A stretch of DNA of 64,000 nucleotides from Chrysoperla carnea. Taxonomy: Eukaryota; Arthropoda; Insecta; Neuroptera; Chrysopidae. The stretch is taken from positions 10,528,983 through 10,592,982 of the forward strand of contig NC_058337.1 in NCBI RefSeq assembly GCF_905475395.1, written 5' to 3'. Made by a program: the position numbers and the translations under genes. Of the stretch, positions 20,952 through 33,641 are shown piece by piece (positions within the stretch are counted from its first letter, which is position 1; each line of letters begins with the position of its first letter). Below the pieces are notes generated by a model, which was not told where the DNA came from, ran no database searches, and worked only from the letters and a program-made list of their open reading frames with translations.

Positions 20952-21544
20952 TTCAAAAACCATGCAAATAATTTCACTAAAATCTGTATTCTCTTTTCCA
21001 ATATATCTTAGTCTCAACAGGGTTTTGAAAAATAATGGTTTTTAAGAAAATATACTTTGGAAAAATCGGAGGAAGTTAGTTAAAAGAAAGAGTACGAACA
21101 AACCTTATTAAAAAAAACAAAAAAACAACGATTGTAGGCTGAAAAACCGAAAAAAAAAATGAAACTATCAAGGCAAATCTGATGGAAATTTTACGAGAAA
21201 ACAACTTTTATTACAAAAAAGGGTTATAAAAAAACGAAAAAAAATTAATAACTAGCTCTAAAATGCCTTTTCAGGAAATTCGTTCGAGTCTCAAAATTCA
21301 AATTAAAAAAAAAAAATTCAAATTGTAGCTTTTAATAGTATCTTTTTGTGATAAAATAATCTAGTTTCCGCACAATTTACGAAAATGTATAAATAGGTGC
21401 TTCAAAAAAGTTTCAAAATGATAATTTGGAGTCAAATTTTAAATTTGTGGCCGTAATTTAATAGTTTTAGTAAATTTTTTCTTTCAAATTTTCTATCTTT
21501 TACCTGTAACCAAAACGAGTAGATCTTTAACTATTTTATACTTA

Positions 21545-22090
21545 ATTCAAATCCTTCAGCTCAGTCTATCTAACCTCAAAGATAGCACAGGACTGCCGTA
21601 CGTCCTTTAAAGAGCTGGCGGAAAATGAATGTAAACCTGGTATGGGTACCGGGACACAGAGACATTCCAGTAAATGGAAGGCACTAGAAAGGACACAATG
21701 CTGCCGGATACAAGCATCAATAAATATCCGGGAGTTACATTTGCGAACTGCAATTTACTCCTCAAAGAGGATATCTTAAAAGAGGTCAATCTTAGATGGA
21801 GGGAGGAACGTACTTGTGGTACTACAAGACAGCTATGGTCTGAGTACAATTGTAGGCGTTCCGAAGATCAGATATCACTTCCAAAGGCCTCTGTTAGCAA
21901 AGTTTTTGCAGGTATTACAGGACACTGGTTGGGCGACAGGCATGCTGAACGCCTGGGCCTGGCAGTGTATCACGACTACTGCAGGAGCTGTCACAGTGGT
22001 GAGGAGGAGGAGACAATGTATCATCTTCTCTGTCAGTGTCCAGCTCTTGCCATGAGGGGATGTACTTACTTGAGCCAGCCTCTCTTTAAC
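21545..22090 (+). mobile_element. LINE relic: RNase H and C-terminal domain of an I/Jockey-type element
   Basis: Broken frames give CRTSFKELA, then NLVWVPGHRDIPVN (the last RNase H motif of non-LTR polyproteins), then LRWREERTC and KVFAGITGHWLGDRHAERLG, HDYCRSC and EEEETMYHLLCQCPALAMRG. The CxxC...HxxxxC arrangement is the usual tail of these elements. At least one frameshift separates the PGH motif from the rest, and no reverse transcriptase is present here. The same relic occurs inverted at 1380-1790. Confidence 0.8.
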
Positions 22091-22199
22091 ATATATGTGC
22101 TAATAAATTTTCTATTCCCAATTTTGTTGCTCAAACTTTTTAGTAGGAATCAAAGGTTAAAGGTGATGGAGCTAGGTTAACGTTAAGGTAGCTTCCCAC

Positions 22200-22780
22200 C
22201 ATTGTAAAAACTGGACAAGTCCAAAAAGTGAATATATGAGTGAAGTAGTTGCTATTTGGTTACCCATGAATACTTATACATACCTAAAAATAAATCCACC
22301 CAAATTGTGCAAAACATTGCTTTTTTGCTATGTACTGATTAGTGACTCTATTCCCGATTTTGTTGTTCAAACCGTTTAGAAGAAAACCGCCATAATTGAA
22401 AGTGTTGAGTCCAGTTAAAACGGTAGAAACCCAAAAAGTAAATGTATAAGAATTAGTTGCTGTTTTGTTGCACTAAGAATCTCATTAATTTTTCTAAAAT
22501 TTATTATCCGGTGAAGTTTTCTGGAAGTTTTTAATATATGCAATGGTTATTTTAGATTTTAGTGTTCTAATCTCATAAATTTAAATAATAAGTTTATAAG
22601 GCACACATGTTAGATTTTAAAGATGTTTTCCAAATACAGATGACATCGTTAGGGCGGATTAACAGATATTTCACACCAACTGTTCTCCTAATACTAATTT
22701 AAACAATAAGTTGTTGGGTACCGGTAGCACGGGAGCGAAATTCCGCTCACACACGGGTCAAGCTAGTAAAAACATAATTT
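22200..22780 (-). repeat. Unclassified interspersed repeat ending in CTAGCTTGACCCGTG
   Basis: On the minus strand its start, CTAGCTTGACCCGTGTGTGA, followed by CGCTCCCGTGCTACCGG, resembles the start of the repeat at 42748 (CTAGCTGTGAACTACCCG). Its inner boundary is unclear. No protein was recognised. Confidence 0.4.
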
Positions 22781-22890
22781 AATTATGATTTATAGTTTCA
22801 ATATTTTTTCTCTCTTGTTAATGTTTACACAGATTTTCGCAATTTTAAAGTTCTTAAATATAACATTTGAGACATTTGCGATTAAATATA

Positions 22891-23325
22891 ACATAAAATA
22901 CATACTATATAATTTGCGCTCTCACGAATAAACAGTGATGTTTATCAAAAAATGTTTCAAACAAAAGTTCTTTATACTTTTATAAGCAACATTTTTTACA
23001 TTGAAACTTTTGTTCTATCTCTAACGGTTTACAAGATGGGTGCTACGGATTCAAGACCCAATTGACCTATGCTGCTCATTTACGAATTCGACGTCACTTT
23101 TTTTGTCCTGAGCATGTCATAAAAATTTCAGCTTGATATCTTTTTTCGTTTTTGACCTATCGTGTTGATAGACAGACAGACGGATAGACAGCCGAAAATG
23201 GACTAATTAGATGATTTAATGACCACCTATGCCAAAATTTTGTTCACAGCGTCAGTATTTTAAAGCGTTTCAAGCTCGGGACTAAACTAAGGATACCTTG
23301 ATATATTTCATATACACGGAATAAT
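22891..23325 (-). mobile_element. Repeat A, diverged copy
   Basis: The minus-strand match to the 14147 copy includes CATCACTGTTTATTC, AACCGTTAGAGATAGAAC, TTTTTCGTTTTTG-complement and CACCTATGCC-like blocks. The GTCC repeats have decayed to GTCTGTC, and the ATACCATGTATA end is corrupted. Confidence 0.7.
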
Positions 23326-23329
23326 GAAA

Positions 23330-24790
23330 GAGTGGTAAAAAGTTATTGATTTGGGCTTGAAAGGTAATATTCGCGATTGTTTTTAAATTTATTTGACGTA
23401 ATATATTTAATATTTAATTGGATCAAGCTTATCACCTCAACCTCCAAGTTACCATAATTATAAAAATATATAACTATCACTTTACCTCGAACTACACATA
23501 CTATAACTTCGACGACAAAGCTTTCTCCATTGATTTAATCTATATATATATGTATATAAAAGAAGAAACTGGGCTGATCGATCAACGCACAGCTGAAGTC
23601 ATTGGATCTAGAAGCATGAAATTTTGTGCGCACGTTCCATAAATAACGTAAATGTGCATTCAGAAGAGATTTTTGGAAATTCATGCTCTACGGGGTTAAA
23701 AAGGGGATGCTATGTTGTCTATGGAAAACACATGAAAAGACAAAAATAGATCAATGTTTGCTATAATGTCATGTCATTAAGATTTTATTAACTTGTGGTT
23801 CATACTATTTAAAAAGGAGAATTATATTCATTCTTCTCACAAACAGTAGTTAGGAATGTTTCTTTATAAATCAAAAATCTGAAAGTAAATTTCATCTTCG
23901 TACGAAAAATTTGAAACAATGCTTATAAACTAAGCTCATAAAGACGAAGGAAAAAGTTATTTACCAACTTTTGGATCTGAGTCCTAATTTGGGCTCTACA
24001 GGTATATCAAAAATTGATAAATTTGTTTATTAACAGACTATTACCAAGAACTTTGTTTGCTATTTAACTTTTTGCTCTAAAGTCTATACTTTAGCCACAA
24101 ATCTCTAAAAATCTCTCTTCCGACTTAATTCAGTTGTTTTAATTATTTTACATGAGTTGTTTTAATTATATTACACTAAAAACAGGTTCGGTCTTGCAAC
24201 TAATTTTTTCCTTTACAAAATGCAATTCAATTGGTCCATTTAAAAAAGACAGTCAATCTAGGTTTGACTTGAAATCTGGAAGGAATCCAACCGAAAGTAA
24301 GGCTTAACTTATTACTATGGGGGTGACACGCATTTTTATATACTCGTATATTTGTATATTTTTCGTATTTAAAGTTTTTTTCTAACAGTTTTTGATACTT
24401 AGATAAATTTTTGGCATACTCCTAAAATTGGAAATAGAAGCACTCAGTGTTTTTTTACGTCAAGGAGTAATTGAACTGAAAATTTAATAAACAATTGTGT
24501 GCAAGATTTTCCAACTTTTTGATGTTTTGCGTGAGATTGGAACAAACTTTAATAATTAGTTTAGTGCTTTGAATAAAACTGGGTCAAATGTCGTTTCCAT
24601 AAACTTGTGGCAAATTTTTTTTCACTAAGTGTACTAATCCTGACGAAAGAAAATGCTTACATTTTTTTACTTAATACAGATAAGGGAGCCATAGTTTTTC
24701 TTTACTAAGTAACAAAATGTAGGTATTTTTTTGGGTCCAGGGTCATAATAAGGGGCAACAATTTGCTCTACAATATTTCTGCCGATTTGA

Positions 24791-24843
<53 letters not shown>

Positions 24844-25030
24844 TTTCTATGTTTTTTTTTTTAGGTAAATATGTTTTCAAATTGAAAAGCGCTTATCTAA
24901 TTTATTTTAGAATTGGAATTTTAAAGTAATTGGGTTTTTTGAAAACCTATTGGAATTTTTTTTTCGACGCAAAAAAAGCTTCCGATTAGTTGGCCTAGTG
25001 CAAAAGTCTAAAAAATAAATGATTAAAAAA
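23330..25030. other. AT-rich intergenic stretch without recognised genes
   Basis: No conserved protein or RNA gene was seen on either strand. The open frame at 23418-23642 is short and low in complexity. The stretch holds the (TA)24 run at 24794-24841. Confidence 0.5.
24794..24841. repeat. (TA)24 dinucleotide repeat
   Basis: An uninterrupted TA run of 48 bases. Confidence 0.97.
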
Positions 25031-25036
25031 AAATTG

Positions 25037-25235
25037 AAAACCCGACTTCATTAAATAATATCTGAAAATAAAGAAAAAAGTCCAGTTTTTTACATAGCGA
25101 CTTTAATAGTCGGGGCCCATTAATGCGAAGATTTGAGCCAGTCTAGATATTAATGGACCTCTGCTGTGACGTTATGTAAACAATTGGACTTGCTTCTTTC
25201 TTTTTAGATTTTAATTTAACACAGTCGGATTTTTT
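25037..25235. mobile_element. Short inverted-repeat element H, copy 1
   Basis: Imperfect arms face each other: ACCCGACTTCATTAAATAA, AAAGTCCAG and TTTACATAGCGAC on the left, and the inverse of ATCCGACTGTGTTAAATTA, AAGTCCAA and TTTACATAACGTC on the right. Relatives are at 36838-36996 and 58190-58305. There is no coding frame. Confidence 0.65.
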
Positions 25236-25556
25236 ATATTTTTATTAGTTATTTTATTTTAGACTATTCAGTGTCTCGGCACTAAAAAAATCCCTCTTAT
25301 TAAAGTATATTAGAAGTTTTTAAACCAATTTATTATACCAAATTAAATTTTAACAACTTAACTTTATATATTTTTGTAATCCCCTATGAACCTCTTTATT
25401 TTGATACCCTACTCGATAAGTTTGGTTAATTTCTTTTATTAACGTTTAACTATTTCGGCCAAAAGCCGTCTTTTATATGTTATTTTCAAATACCTATCTA
25501 AGGACACTTAATTTTTAAGGAGAGTAGGTTTTAAGTAGGTTTAGATACCTAAACCT

Positions 25557-25765
25557 TTGCTTACTACACTAGGTATAAAGGACCCAGACCTTTTTTGAAA
25601 CTCGATTTTAAGTACGTAAAGCAAATGATAGCTGGTCTCTACTACACCATTTCCAATACGTTTCAGACGGTTTTGCGTAACGTTAGAGCTCTTACTATAC
25701 TTTTGGCAGCTGTAGAAAAAGTGGTCTGCGGGTCCAAAGGACCCGAGTGTAGTAAGTACGTTAGA
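25557..25765. repeat. Small inverted-repeat element
   Basis: TTACTACACTAGG, then AAAGGACCC on the left is the inverse of GGGTCC...CCGAGTGTAGTAA on the right, with a nested CGGGTCC/GGACCCG palindrome. A related inverted piece lies at about 27121-27160. Confidence 0.5.
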
Positions 25766-25792
25766 AAATGATATTTTGAAATAAATTTTTTA

Positions 25793-26381
25793 ACTTCCCG
25801 CTAAGAAAATAGGGAAGTTATTGTTTTCACCCCGTTTTGCCAAAATCGTGTTTTCATCAGATCTCGATTTTTTAAGGTGTCAGGAAGCTTCCCTGACTAC
25901 TTCCGCGAGGGTGTCTGTATGGCTGTATGTATGTATGAGTGTGTGTGTGTGTGTGTGGATGTATGTAAACCTCTCATAACGGCTTGTCCGATTTGATCGC
26001 GGTTGGTGGACCGCGGCCTATTTGGACCGATTCGAACTGATAAATTTCAAGAAATCTCAAAAAACTGCAAAAAAAATTTTTTTTAAGTGTTTTTTTTTGA
26101 ATAACTTTTAAACGGCTGTATCGATCAATTCCAATAACTAATCAGCTCTCAACATCAAAAAACCACGTCGATCACCATCAGTCCGCTCAAAATCGGTTGA
26201 TTCGTTCGTGAGTTATCGTTGACGAAAGAAAACCCAAAAAAGCGTTTTTTCGGAATAACCTCAAAATATTTAATCAGATTTTAGTCTAAGATCACATCTA
26301 ATTACAATAAAATGCGAGTGGTTATAACATCAGAATAGATAAAATTTTTTACACGTTATGAGTCAATACTTAGCGGGAAGT
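25793..26381. mobile_element. Tc1/mariner-type MITE with TA target duplication
   Basis: It has perfect 13-base inverted ends, ACTTCCCGCTAAG, and is flanked by TA on both sides (TA at 25791-25792 and 26382-26383). It is 589 bases with no transposase frame. Internally it has a TG run at 25939-25957. The TA duplication is the hallmark of Tc1/mariner-superfamily insertion. Confidence 0.85.
25939..25957. repeat. (GT)n microsatellite
   Basis: A GT dinucleotide run of 19 bases inside the MITE. Confidence 0.9.
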
Positions 26382-26383
26382 TA

Positions 26384-28004
26384 CAGGGATGACCTGCAGG
26401 GTTAACCGTTTATCAAATTTTTTTAAATGTTTTTTGACTTTAGATTGAAGGAAAGATTGTATAATATATGTTTAGCAACGTTTATTTTTTTTAATAAATA
26501 TAACAAATATATAACAATTTAATAACGATAGTTGTTTATTGGTGCCAAACTTCTACACAATTTTACATCAAATATGTAATTTGTATTGCATAAAAAATTA
26601 CAAAATGCGAAAGAATATGACATTTTAAAGCCAATTGAACTCCGTTTTTTTATCAGTGATAATGAAAAATATTTTTATAGATGCTTCATTCATTTTATAT
26701 TAATTTCATATAAATGTAATATAATATTAAGATTTTGAATAAATATTACGAGTAGATTAGAAATAGAAAACGAGTATTTCATTTTTTCATCTTTTTTCGG
26801 CAATAATTTTCCAAAATTAATATACTTTTTGAAAGATCCACTAAACTACATTTTCTTCTCTTGTACTAATGCACTAATAGAAAACTGAGTTAAATTTTTG
26901 GGCTTTAATATTGAGAATAAAAAAAAGGATGAAGTTTTCAATGAAAAGAGTCATTTTTCTCAATTTTTTAATTTTGGTAATTTTTTAAACATATTTGAAT
27001 TTAATTTAAAGCTATTAAACCTATATAGTCTTTTTAAGTAAGTATTATAGAAGTTTCAAAAAAAATCTACGCATCTATTTGAAGTAAATCTATGCCATAG
27101 TTTCTTTTATATAATGATTTCTCTCGCCCGGGTCCAAAAGATCCGGGTGTGGTAAGCGTTTACTCCAGGGAGATGTTTTAAGCAAGGGTTAAGTGTCGAA
27201 ATCCATTTGTTTATAGGAAACGAGATAATAAAGAAATTTACAAGCATACGTTCATACATACAAGATACGCGCGAAAAACATCCACTCCTTGACAGTCGGG
27301 TAAAAAGGTGATACGTTTTTGATAAATCGTTAAGGTGATAATAATTCATAAATAATTAATGGTGTGAATAAAATTAAGCACATAATTATTCAAAGTTGAT
27401 AACAATTGAATTTCCAATATATAACGTATAACAATAACGTATTATTTCTAATATGAAACGTATAAATTTCAGTTGGCTGTAATAATTCAATTCTATTCTA
27501 GAGTTATTGAAAAAGTTTTAAAAAACATTTTTGTAGCCGATGAAGGCCCAATGTTTGTAAAAAAAGTTTTTCTTTTGTGTTTCAATGTGCTGAAATTAAT
27601 TTTTAAAGGTGTTGCTTGAGTTATAGTTAAGTAAAGTTTAAAACAAACCCATAAAAGAAGGTTTTAAGGCTGATAAAATTAACAAGTGAAAATATTATCA
27701 ATTTCTGTATTAATTGTTGAAATACTCTGTATAAACAGTGTTGAATGTTGCATTATTTTTGATAAACCATATTAGTTTCGAAAATAAAAGCATTTTGTGT
27801 TTTTGTATGTAATTTGCTATGTTTAGTATAAAAATGACCCGATTTTGGTTTTCGAAAATTTCGCAAATTTTTGGAAGTAGGTATATTGAGAAAACTTTTT
27901 TGGAATCTACATGCCATGAAACGAAATTTTATACAAACAAAAATATTTTCCCGAAAAATGCCCCTTTTGACTGCGTTATCACTTTCGGATGAGTTTGCGC
28001 CCTC
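26384..28004. other. AT-rich intergenic stretch, no gene recognised
   Basis: No conserved frame was seen on either strand. Near 27711-27755 there is a degraded repeat A terminus on the minus strand (AATTGTTGAAATACTCTGTATA, then CAGTGTTG). Near 27240-27300 lies a short block, CATACAAGATACGCGCG, that is repeated at about 37990. Confidence 0.45.
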
Positions 28005-28520
28005 ACGGAAAATTATAGACCGTGGGACACATACATATTTGAAACTTTGTGTGGGGCTTCCTTTGAGTCTACCAAACTTTCCTCTACGATTTTTTTTCTA
28101 AAAAGTAGCGTTTTCAAATGATTATGATGACATCATATATGAGCTATTGTTTTGAAAAAACGCAACATGGAATTTGTCAGACACTATGACCACTTGATAA
28201 TATTTAGAATTATTAAACAATTCAGCAAAAGTGAACCATATACGAATTAAATAGCTCATCGTTGCAGTATTTTTGTCGGACTAAATGTTTGTTAACTAGT
28301 AATGTCAATTAGTCATAGTGTCCGACAAATTCCCTGCTGCGTTTTTTCAGAACGATAACTCAAATATGACGTCATTATAATCATTTAAAAACGCAACCGT
28401 TTCGAAACAAATTCGTAGAGGAAAGTTTAGTAGAATCGTCAAAAGGAAGCCACTCACGAAGTTTCAAATATGTATTTATCATTTAAAAAAACCCGTGGTG
28501 TCTCACGGTCGATTAATTAA
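28005..28520. mobile_element. Long-arm inverted-repeat element I
   Basis: Imperfect arms of about 180 bases. The left arm holds GACCGTGGGACAC, CATATTTGAAACTT, AACTTTCCTCTACGA, AAATGATTATGATGACATCA and GGAATTTGTCAGACACTATG. The right arm, from about 28315 to 28517, carries the inverse of each in the reverse order. The spacer is AT-rich. There is no coding frame. Confidence 0.7.
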
Positions 28521-28849
28521 TGACACTTAAAAAATTGTTTTGTTTGTTTTCTCCCCTTTAATCTGAATTGTCCATCGATTAAAATGGGTTAAACCCTGTA
28601 TACAGTTCACTGGGTATAAAAATGAAATTTTTCAGTTTAATTCTTGAATCATCATGTTTAAATATTACATAGAAATTTCAGCAAACGAAAACTTTCTTTT
28701 TTTAACTTTGATCTTCAGGCACAACACCCATTTTTTGCGTTTATGTAATTATTCAAGAAAAATACTAAATAATGTTTAAATACAAACATATTTAAACATT
28801 ACGCCAGTAAAATCTTACAAAAAAGCAACTAAAATCGCAAAACTCAATG

Positions 28850-28975
28850 TACAGCTGCTTTTTTGGTTAATTGAACCCCTTTGGGGAGAGTGAAACGCAG
28901 GTAGAACAATTTTTTTTTTCAAAACCTAGCTTTACTCTCCCCCGAGAAGTTCCAATTACTGAAAAAAGCAGCTTA
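28850..28975. repeat. Imperfect hairpin with about 50-base arms
   Basis: AGCTGCTTTTTTGGTTAATT and GGGGAGAGTGAAACGCAGGT pair with the inverse carried at about 28925-28973. There is no further evidence of a gene or element boundary. Confidence 0.5.
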
Positions 28976-29371
28976 AATTCGGCTTCCAACCGCCATTTGT
29001 ACTAGTTTTAGAAATTTTTTAAAATTTCACTGATGTAAATGTCGAAAACAAAAAAAAATGTTATGAAAACTACTTCTAAATCTTTGAACATTATTTTTCA
29101 ATGATTTTGAAATACCTGATACACTATTAACCAGATACATTGTCTTTAAAAATTTTATTACATAACAATAAAAATACGTTAAAACGTGTTTTATAAAATT
29201 TCATTTAATAGACAAATATTGTTTTTATTAAGAAGGTGTTTGAATTTTAAAAATAATGAGTGCATTTTATGAATAAAAATATACTTTAAATATGTTTTTT
29301 AATTGTTTTCAATCAATTTCTTTCTATATTTGTGTGATAATTAAAATTAAACATTGATTAATAAAAAAAAA

Positions 29372-29465
29372 ATGTGTGAACGTGAATTACCTACAGTTGT
29401 TGCCAATAATTTTATTGGCGAACCACCACCTAAGGGTTTAAGACGAGTTCAACGAAGTTATTGCA
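29372..29465 (+). CDS. Possible first coding exon of an unidentified plus-strand gene
   Basis: An ATG after an A-rich leader (AAAAAATG) opens a frame of 31 codons, MCERELPTVVANNFIG then EPPPKGLRRVQRSYC. It ends one base into a codon at a strong donor, A|GTAAGT. The codon use and residue mix look like real protein and unlike the low-complexity frames around it. I do not recognise the protein. No matching downstream exon is evident on the plus strand up to 64000, so either the next intron is longer than 34 kb, the later exons are short, or this is not a gene. There is no in-frame upstream extension. Confidence 0.45.
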
Positions 29466-30412
29466 GTAAGTTTGTTTTTATATAAAGATTATAATTTTAT
29501 GAAAATAAAAATTGTTCGATTTTCACATTATACGAAAAAATGTTTTAGTTTTAAGTAAACAATAAAACGTCAAATAAGTTATCAGAATTTCCGATATCTA
29601 TTTTGATACCTAAATTTCTTAGTAGGTAATTCTTTGTTCCAACCTTCAACATTTTATTTGTAAATTTTATAAATTGTTCGAAAATGTATTCGAATTAATT
29701 AGTGTCCTATAAAGTTAGGTGCAACTGCGGTTTTGGATACAGTAATATCACCTATGCCAATTTTTAGCTTTTTATCTGTAGAATAAAAATTTTCATAAAC
29801 GCAGGACAAGCCCTATGCTTTCTTATAACTAGGATAAGTTGATTTTTAGTTCCTTCGGGCCAAATAAACACGTTACAAAAAGTTTCATTTTTACTGTACT
29901 AGTATGGAAACTGTTTAAGGATAATCGATCACCACTGAACGCTTGGAACTGACAACAGACGTTTCAAATCCTACGGAATGTGATCAATTACTTAGCCTCC
30001 TGGTCATTTTACTGAAGTTCTTTTAACTCAGGTATATACATTTCGTTGATTTTCTTGTTTTATGGAATTTAAAACTGAAGTTGTTAAAAATACATTTTTC
30101 TAAATTTGGTTAACAATACAATTTATACACTGGACAATTTAATTTATGTGATTATTATTAAATGATTATTTACGTATTTTAAGATGGTAAACAAATAATT
30201 TAAAAAAAAGTTGGATTTTTGTTTTACTGCGTTTTCAAAGTCGCACATTCTCTGTTTTTTTAGAAACTAATACCTCCTTAAATGTTAATGTTAGGGAAAA
30301 CAATTTGGAGGGATAGATTACAGTAAATATGAATTTTTACAACTGTGCTTTTCATAAAAATTTCAATTAGATTACTATTCATCAACAAATTTTAAAATTA
30401 CCATATCTCGTA
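29466..30412. other. AT-rich stretch, no feature recognised
   Basis: It would be the beginning of the first intron if the exon at 29372 is real. No repeat family shared with the rest of the window was noticed. Confidence 0.4.
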
Positions 30413-30562
30413 AATACGGAAGCCTGAATGTCTCACAATCAATTTATGAGAAAGTAGCGCTACACTAGCTTATTTTTTAAATGTGTTCACTAGTTCACTT
30501 TCCACAAGTGCAATTGTGATTTGTGGTATTATAGAAACGAACTTATATGAAGATGTCGGTAT
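30413..30562 (-). repeat. Interspersed repeat C, inverted copy
   Basis: On the minus strand: ACCGACATCTTCAT, ATAATACCACAAATCACAA, AGTGAACTAGTGA and GTAGCGCTACTTTCTCATAA, ending CAGGCTTCCGTA. It faces the direct copy at 30822-31012 across about 260 bases. Confidence 0.7.
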
Positions 30563-30821
30563 TTTGTCATGTGCAGATTTCTAATTATAACGTCATAATA
30601 AACATTTAAGAATACTTTTAAAGGTTTGAAATTAGAAATGTGCAGATGCAAAAGAAACACATCAGCAATTAAAGCATTATATTTTTTAAATAATATTAAA
30701 GAAAATTTTGAACTAACTACATAAGACAAATTATAAACATTATCATACTATTATTAAATCCGGACAAAGAATTATTAATAATTCCAGACAGTTTCGGTAG
30801 TGTCTAATTAAAGGATGATCA

Positions 30822-31012
30822 TAACCGACTGACATCTTCAAAAAAGGTTCGTTTCAATAATACCACGAGTCACAAGTGCATTTGTTGGAAGTGAACTAGT
30901 GAGTTTTTAAAAGTTGGTTTTATACTTTTGGGTAGAACACATTTAAAAAATAAGCAAGTGTAGCGCCACTTTCTCATAAATTGATTGTGAGCCATTCAAG
31001 CTTCCGTACGTA
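30822..31012 (+). repeat. Interspersed repeat C, copy 3
   Basis: It begins CCGACTGACATCTTC, carries AATACCACGAGTCACAAGTG and GCGCCACTTTCTCATAA, and ends CTTCCGTACG. It is a good match to 2021-2203 and to the inverse of 30413-30562. Confidence 0.75.
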
Positions 31013-33640
31013 AATGGTACATCGAAAATTTGGAGAGGAATTTTTAGGTAGAATTTTTGGTGTAGAATTATTGGTGTTCTTCTGTTTGTATGTGTCTTGA
31101 ACAGCCTGTTTAAGCGTTAATTGTTTCCAGGTGTTTTAGCCAAATAACTTTTATTTTTCATTCCATTCGGGTATTATTTTTAATAATTCCCAATGCAGAA
31201 TCACTGATTCAGGTTTTATCAAGAGTGTAATTTACAATAAGATGAAATCTTGTGAAAATTTATTACTATTCATAAATTTATATAAGAAAATAAGTGATTG
31301 TTTTAGTAATATTTTCCCCGAAAACATAGACTTATGCAATGTATCGAATATCAACGGGGAGTGGTGGGGTTGTTTAATAAGTTTGAAAACAGTCGAATAT
31401 TTTCAAAATATCTGACGAAATGAAATTTTATAATGGAAACCTCCTTTTCCATTATAACAGATTCAGATTATCCAAGTTTTGATAAAATTATACATAGTGG
31501 AGTAAATCTACCGGAGTTTGATAATCAACTTGGAAAATTTTGGGAGAAAGCTAATTTTTCTTAAATAGATTTCTTTCGTTGTAAAAACCAGAGAAGGGGA
31601 GTTTCCCGGTTCCGGAACGTACCGCACGCCCTTCTACACACAGTTTTGGGACAATTTATCTCTTTATTGTTTTCTTTGGTGACGTTTTTTAAATATCTCT
31701 GCTTCTATTGATCGGATTGAGGTGAATTTCTGCATCGAACTTGCCTGCTATCGAACCATGAACATAGTAAAGTAAACTAAAAAATCTCAAGAAACCTCAA
31801 TAATCTCATATTTTCAATTTCTCTGATAACTTTTCGAAAAATAAAAGAATTGTGTTCGAATTTGGAAAAAGATGCTAAACTTTGAGAAAAACGCAATTTG
31901 CAATTTGTCTGATTTAATGCTAAACATTTTACTCCAACGCGATGATTTGAGGCATGTAGTGTCATTTAAAGAAGTGACTAAACTTATTAGACAAAAGTAA
32001 TATATTTTCCCAAAACTTCAATTTCTGTACGACACGAGTTTTGAGTAAAAAAAGGATGAAAAGGTTGATAATTTCGCCAGCTCGAATACTTCACATTTTG
32101 TATATTCGGTTTACTGGTAAAATATGTTGCAAATAAGCCCTAGTATAATTTCCTTTAATTTTTGTTACCAAACACTGCAGCAAAAAAATATACTTGTGTA
32201 TATTTTCTTGCTGCAGTGGGGTATACCTACGTTTAGATAAAATGAGCTGAAATTATGTAAGTAGGACTATTTAACTATTTACTAGGCGGATCGATTATAC
32301 ATATATAAGCGGGGGCTGTTTTTAGCAATTTGGGAACGGATTCGTAGAAGTAAAAGCGCTTTTTGAGAAGTTTTTATGGCTTTAAAGTGTATGATATATT
32401 TTCTATTACTATTTTGACAGTAAATACTCCGAATTTCAATCGCCAATAACTCGAAAAGTATATTCACTTTTCTAAATTTGTTTCAATGACACTTTTTTCT
32501 TAGAATTAATTCCTATATTGATTCCCGCTGTCATTTTCAGCATAAATTTTTCCACCTTCGAGAAGGATTGGTTCCCACGCCCTGGGCCAGATCGCTCATT
32601 TTTTTTAAACTTCTTTATGTCAGCTTTAAACAATGCAGTCGAACAGTTTTTATAAAGATTCATTGACTGGCCCTAGGTTCCGAGGTATAAATCATACGGC
32701 TCCTCACTAATAAAAAATGTATCATTTATTAAAAAATATATAATGAGAAGGAAATATGACTTTAGCGATGGAGGTATGCTGCTCATGAGTTTTTTCTAAA
32801 ATTAATTACAGTTGTAAAATGTATATAAAGACTCTTAAGTTTTATGTTATTAATTTACATTGTATCAAAAGATGAATACATATTGACACATGGTTCTCGA
32901 AAAATATAAGTCGAATAAAATTGTTCTAGGGTTGAACCCAGTAACCAAAACACCCGCAATTTTTATCGCTGTCGTTGATCAAAAATTTGGATTATTGTCA
33001 TATTTACAAACACAGAAGCACACATAATAGGTTGACAGAAGTAAAAATTTAAAATCTTCCTTGATATTAAATTAGGCGCTATAGACCAAAAACTCGAAAC
33101 TATATACCAATTTGCAACCGCGTCTATCTTTCATAGTCTCAATAAAAATCTTTTTAAACTAAATTACACAATTTAATTTTAGGACCCTGAGGCTACCAGA
33201 CGGTTTCTTCGATATTATAAGAGATCCCGATTGGTTAGGTAATAAGTTTATTGAGCATAATTTTATATCAACCCGATCTAGTAATATTAAGGAGGAAAAA
33301 GGGAGATCAATGCTTTTTGAGACATCTTTACGCCTTTCATCCCTTTATATAATCAAATGGAGGTGCTTTATCTTTTTAGTTTCGCCATAAGATGTTTTTT
33401 GTTTGCATTTTTGAGAAATAAAAACATAAATTTATGAAAATTATTTAATAAAAAAAAGTTTTAAATAATGAAGTTATTTACTTAAAATTATACGCAATGT
33501 TATTTACATAAATGGTGAAATCATTGAGGGAAACTTTTTATTAATAGCACAAAGACATGAGCGTATAAATACGCGCTTAATTCAGTTTTACATCCAACGA
33601 ATAAATATTGCAAAAGTTCTTGAATTAACGCATGTTAATT
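31013..33640. other. AT-rich intergenic stretch, no gene recognised
   Basis: No conserved protein frame was seen on either strand. The open frames here are short and of low complexity. A small hairpin, ACTGCAGCAAAAAAATATAC / GTATATTTTCTTGCTGCAGT, lies at about 32175-32217. Confidence 0.45.
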
Positions 33641-33641
33641 T

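Noticed and set aside
21607..21849. Minus-strand open frame over the LINE relic
   Set aside because: It is the antisense shadow of the RNase H / tail domain, which reads correctly on the plus strand.
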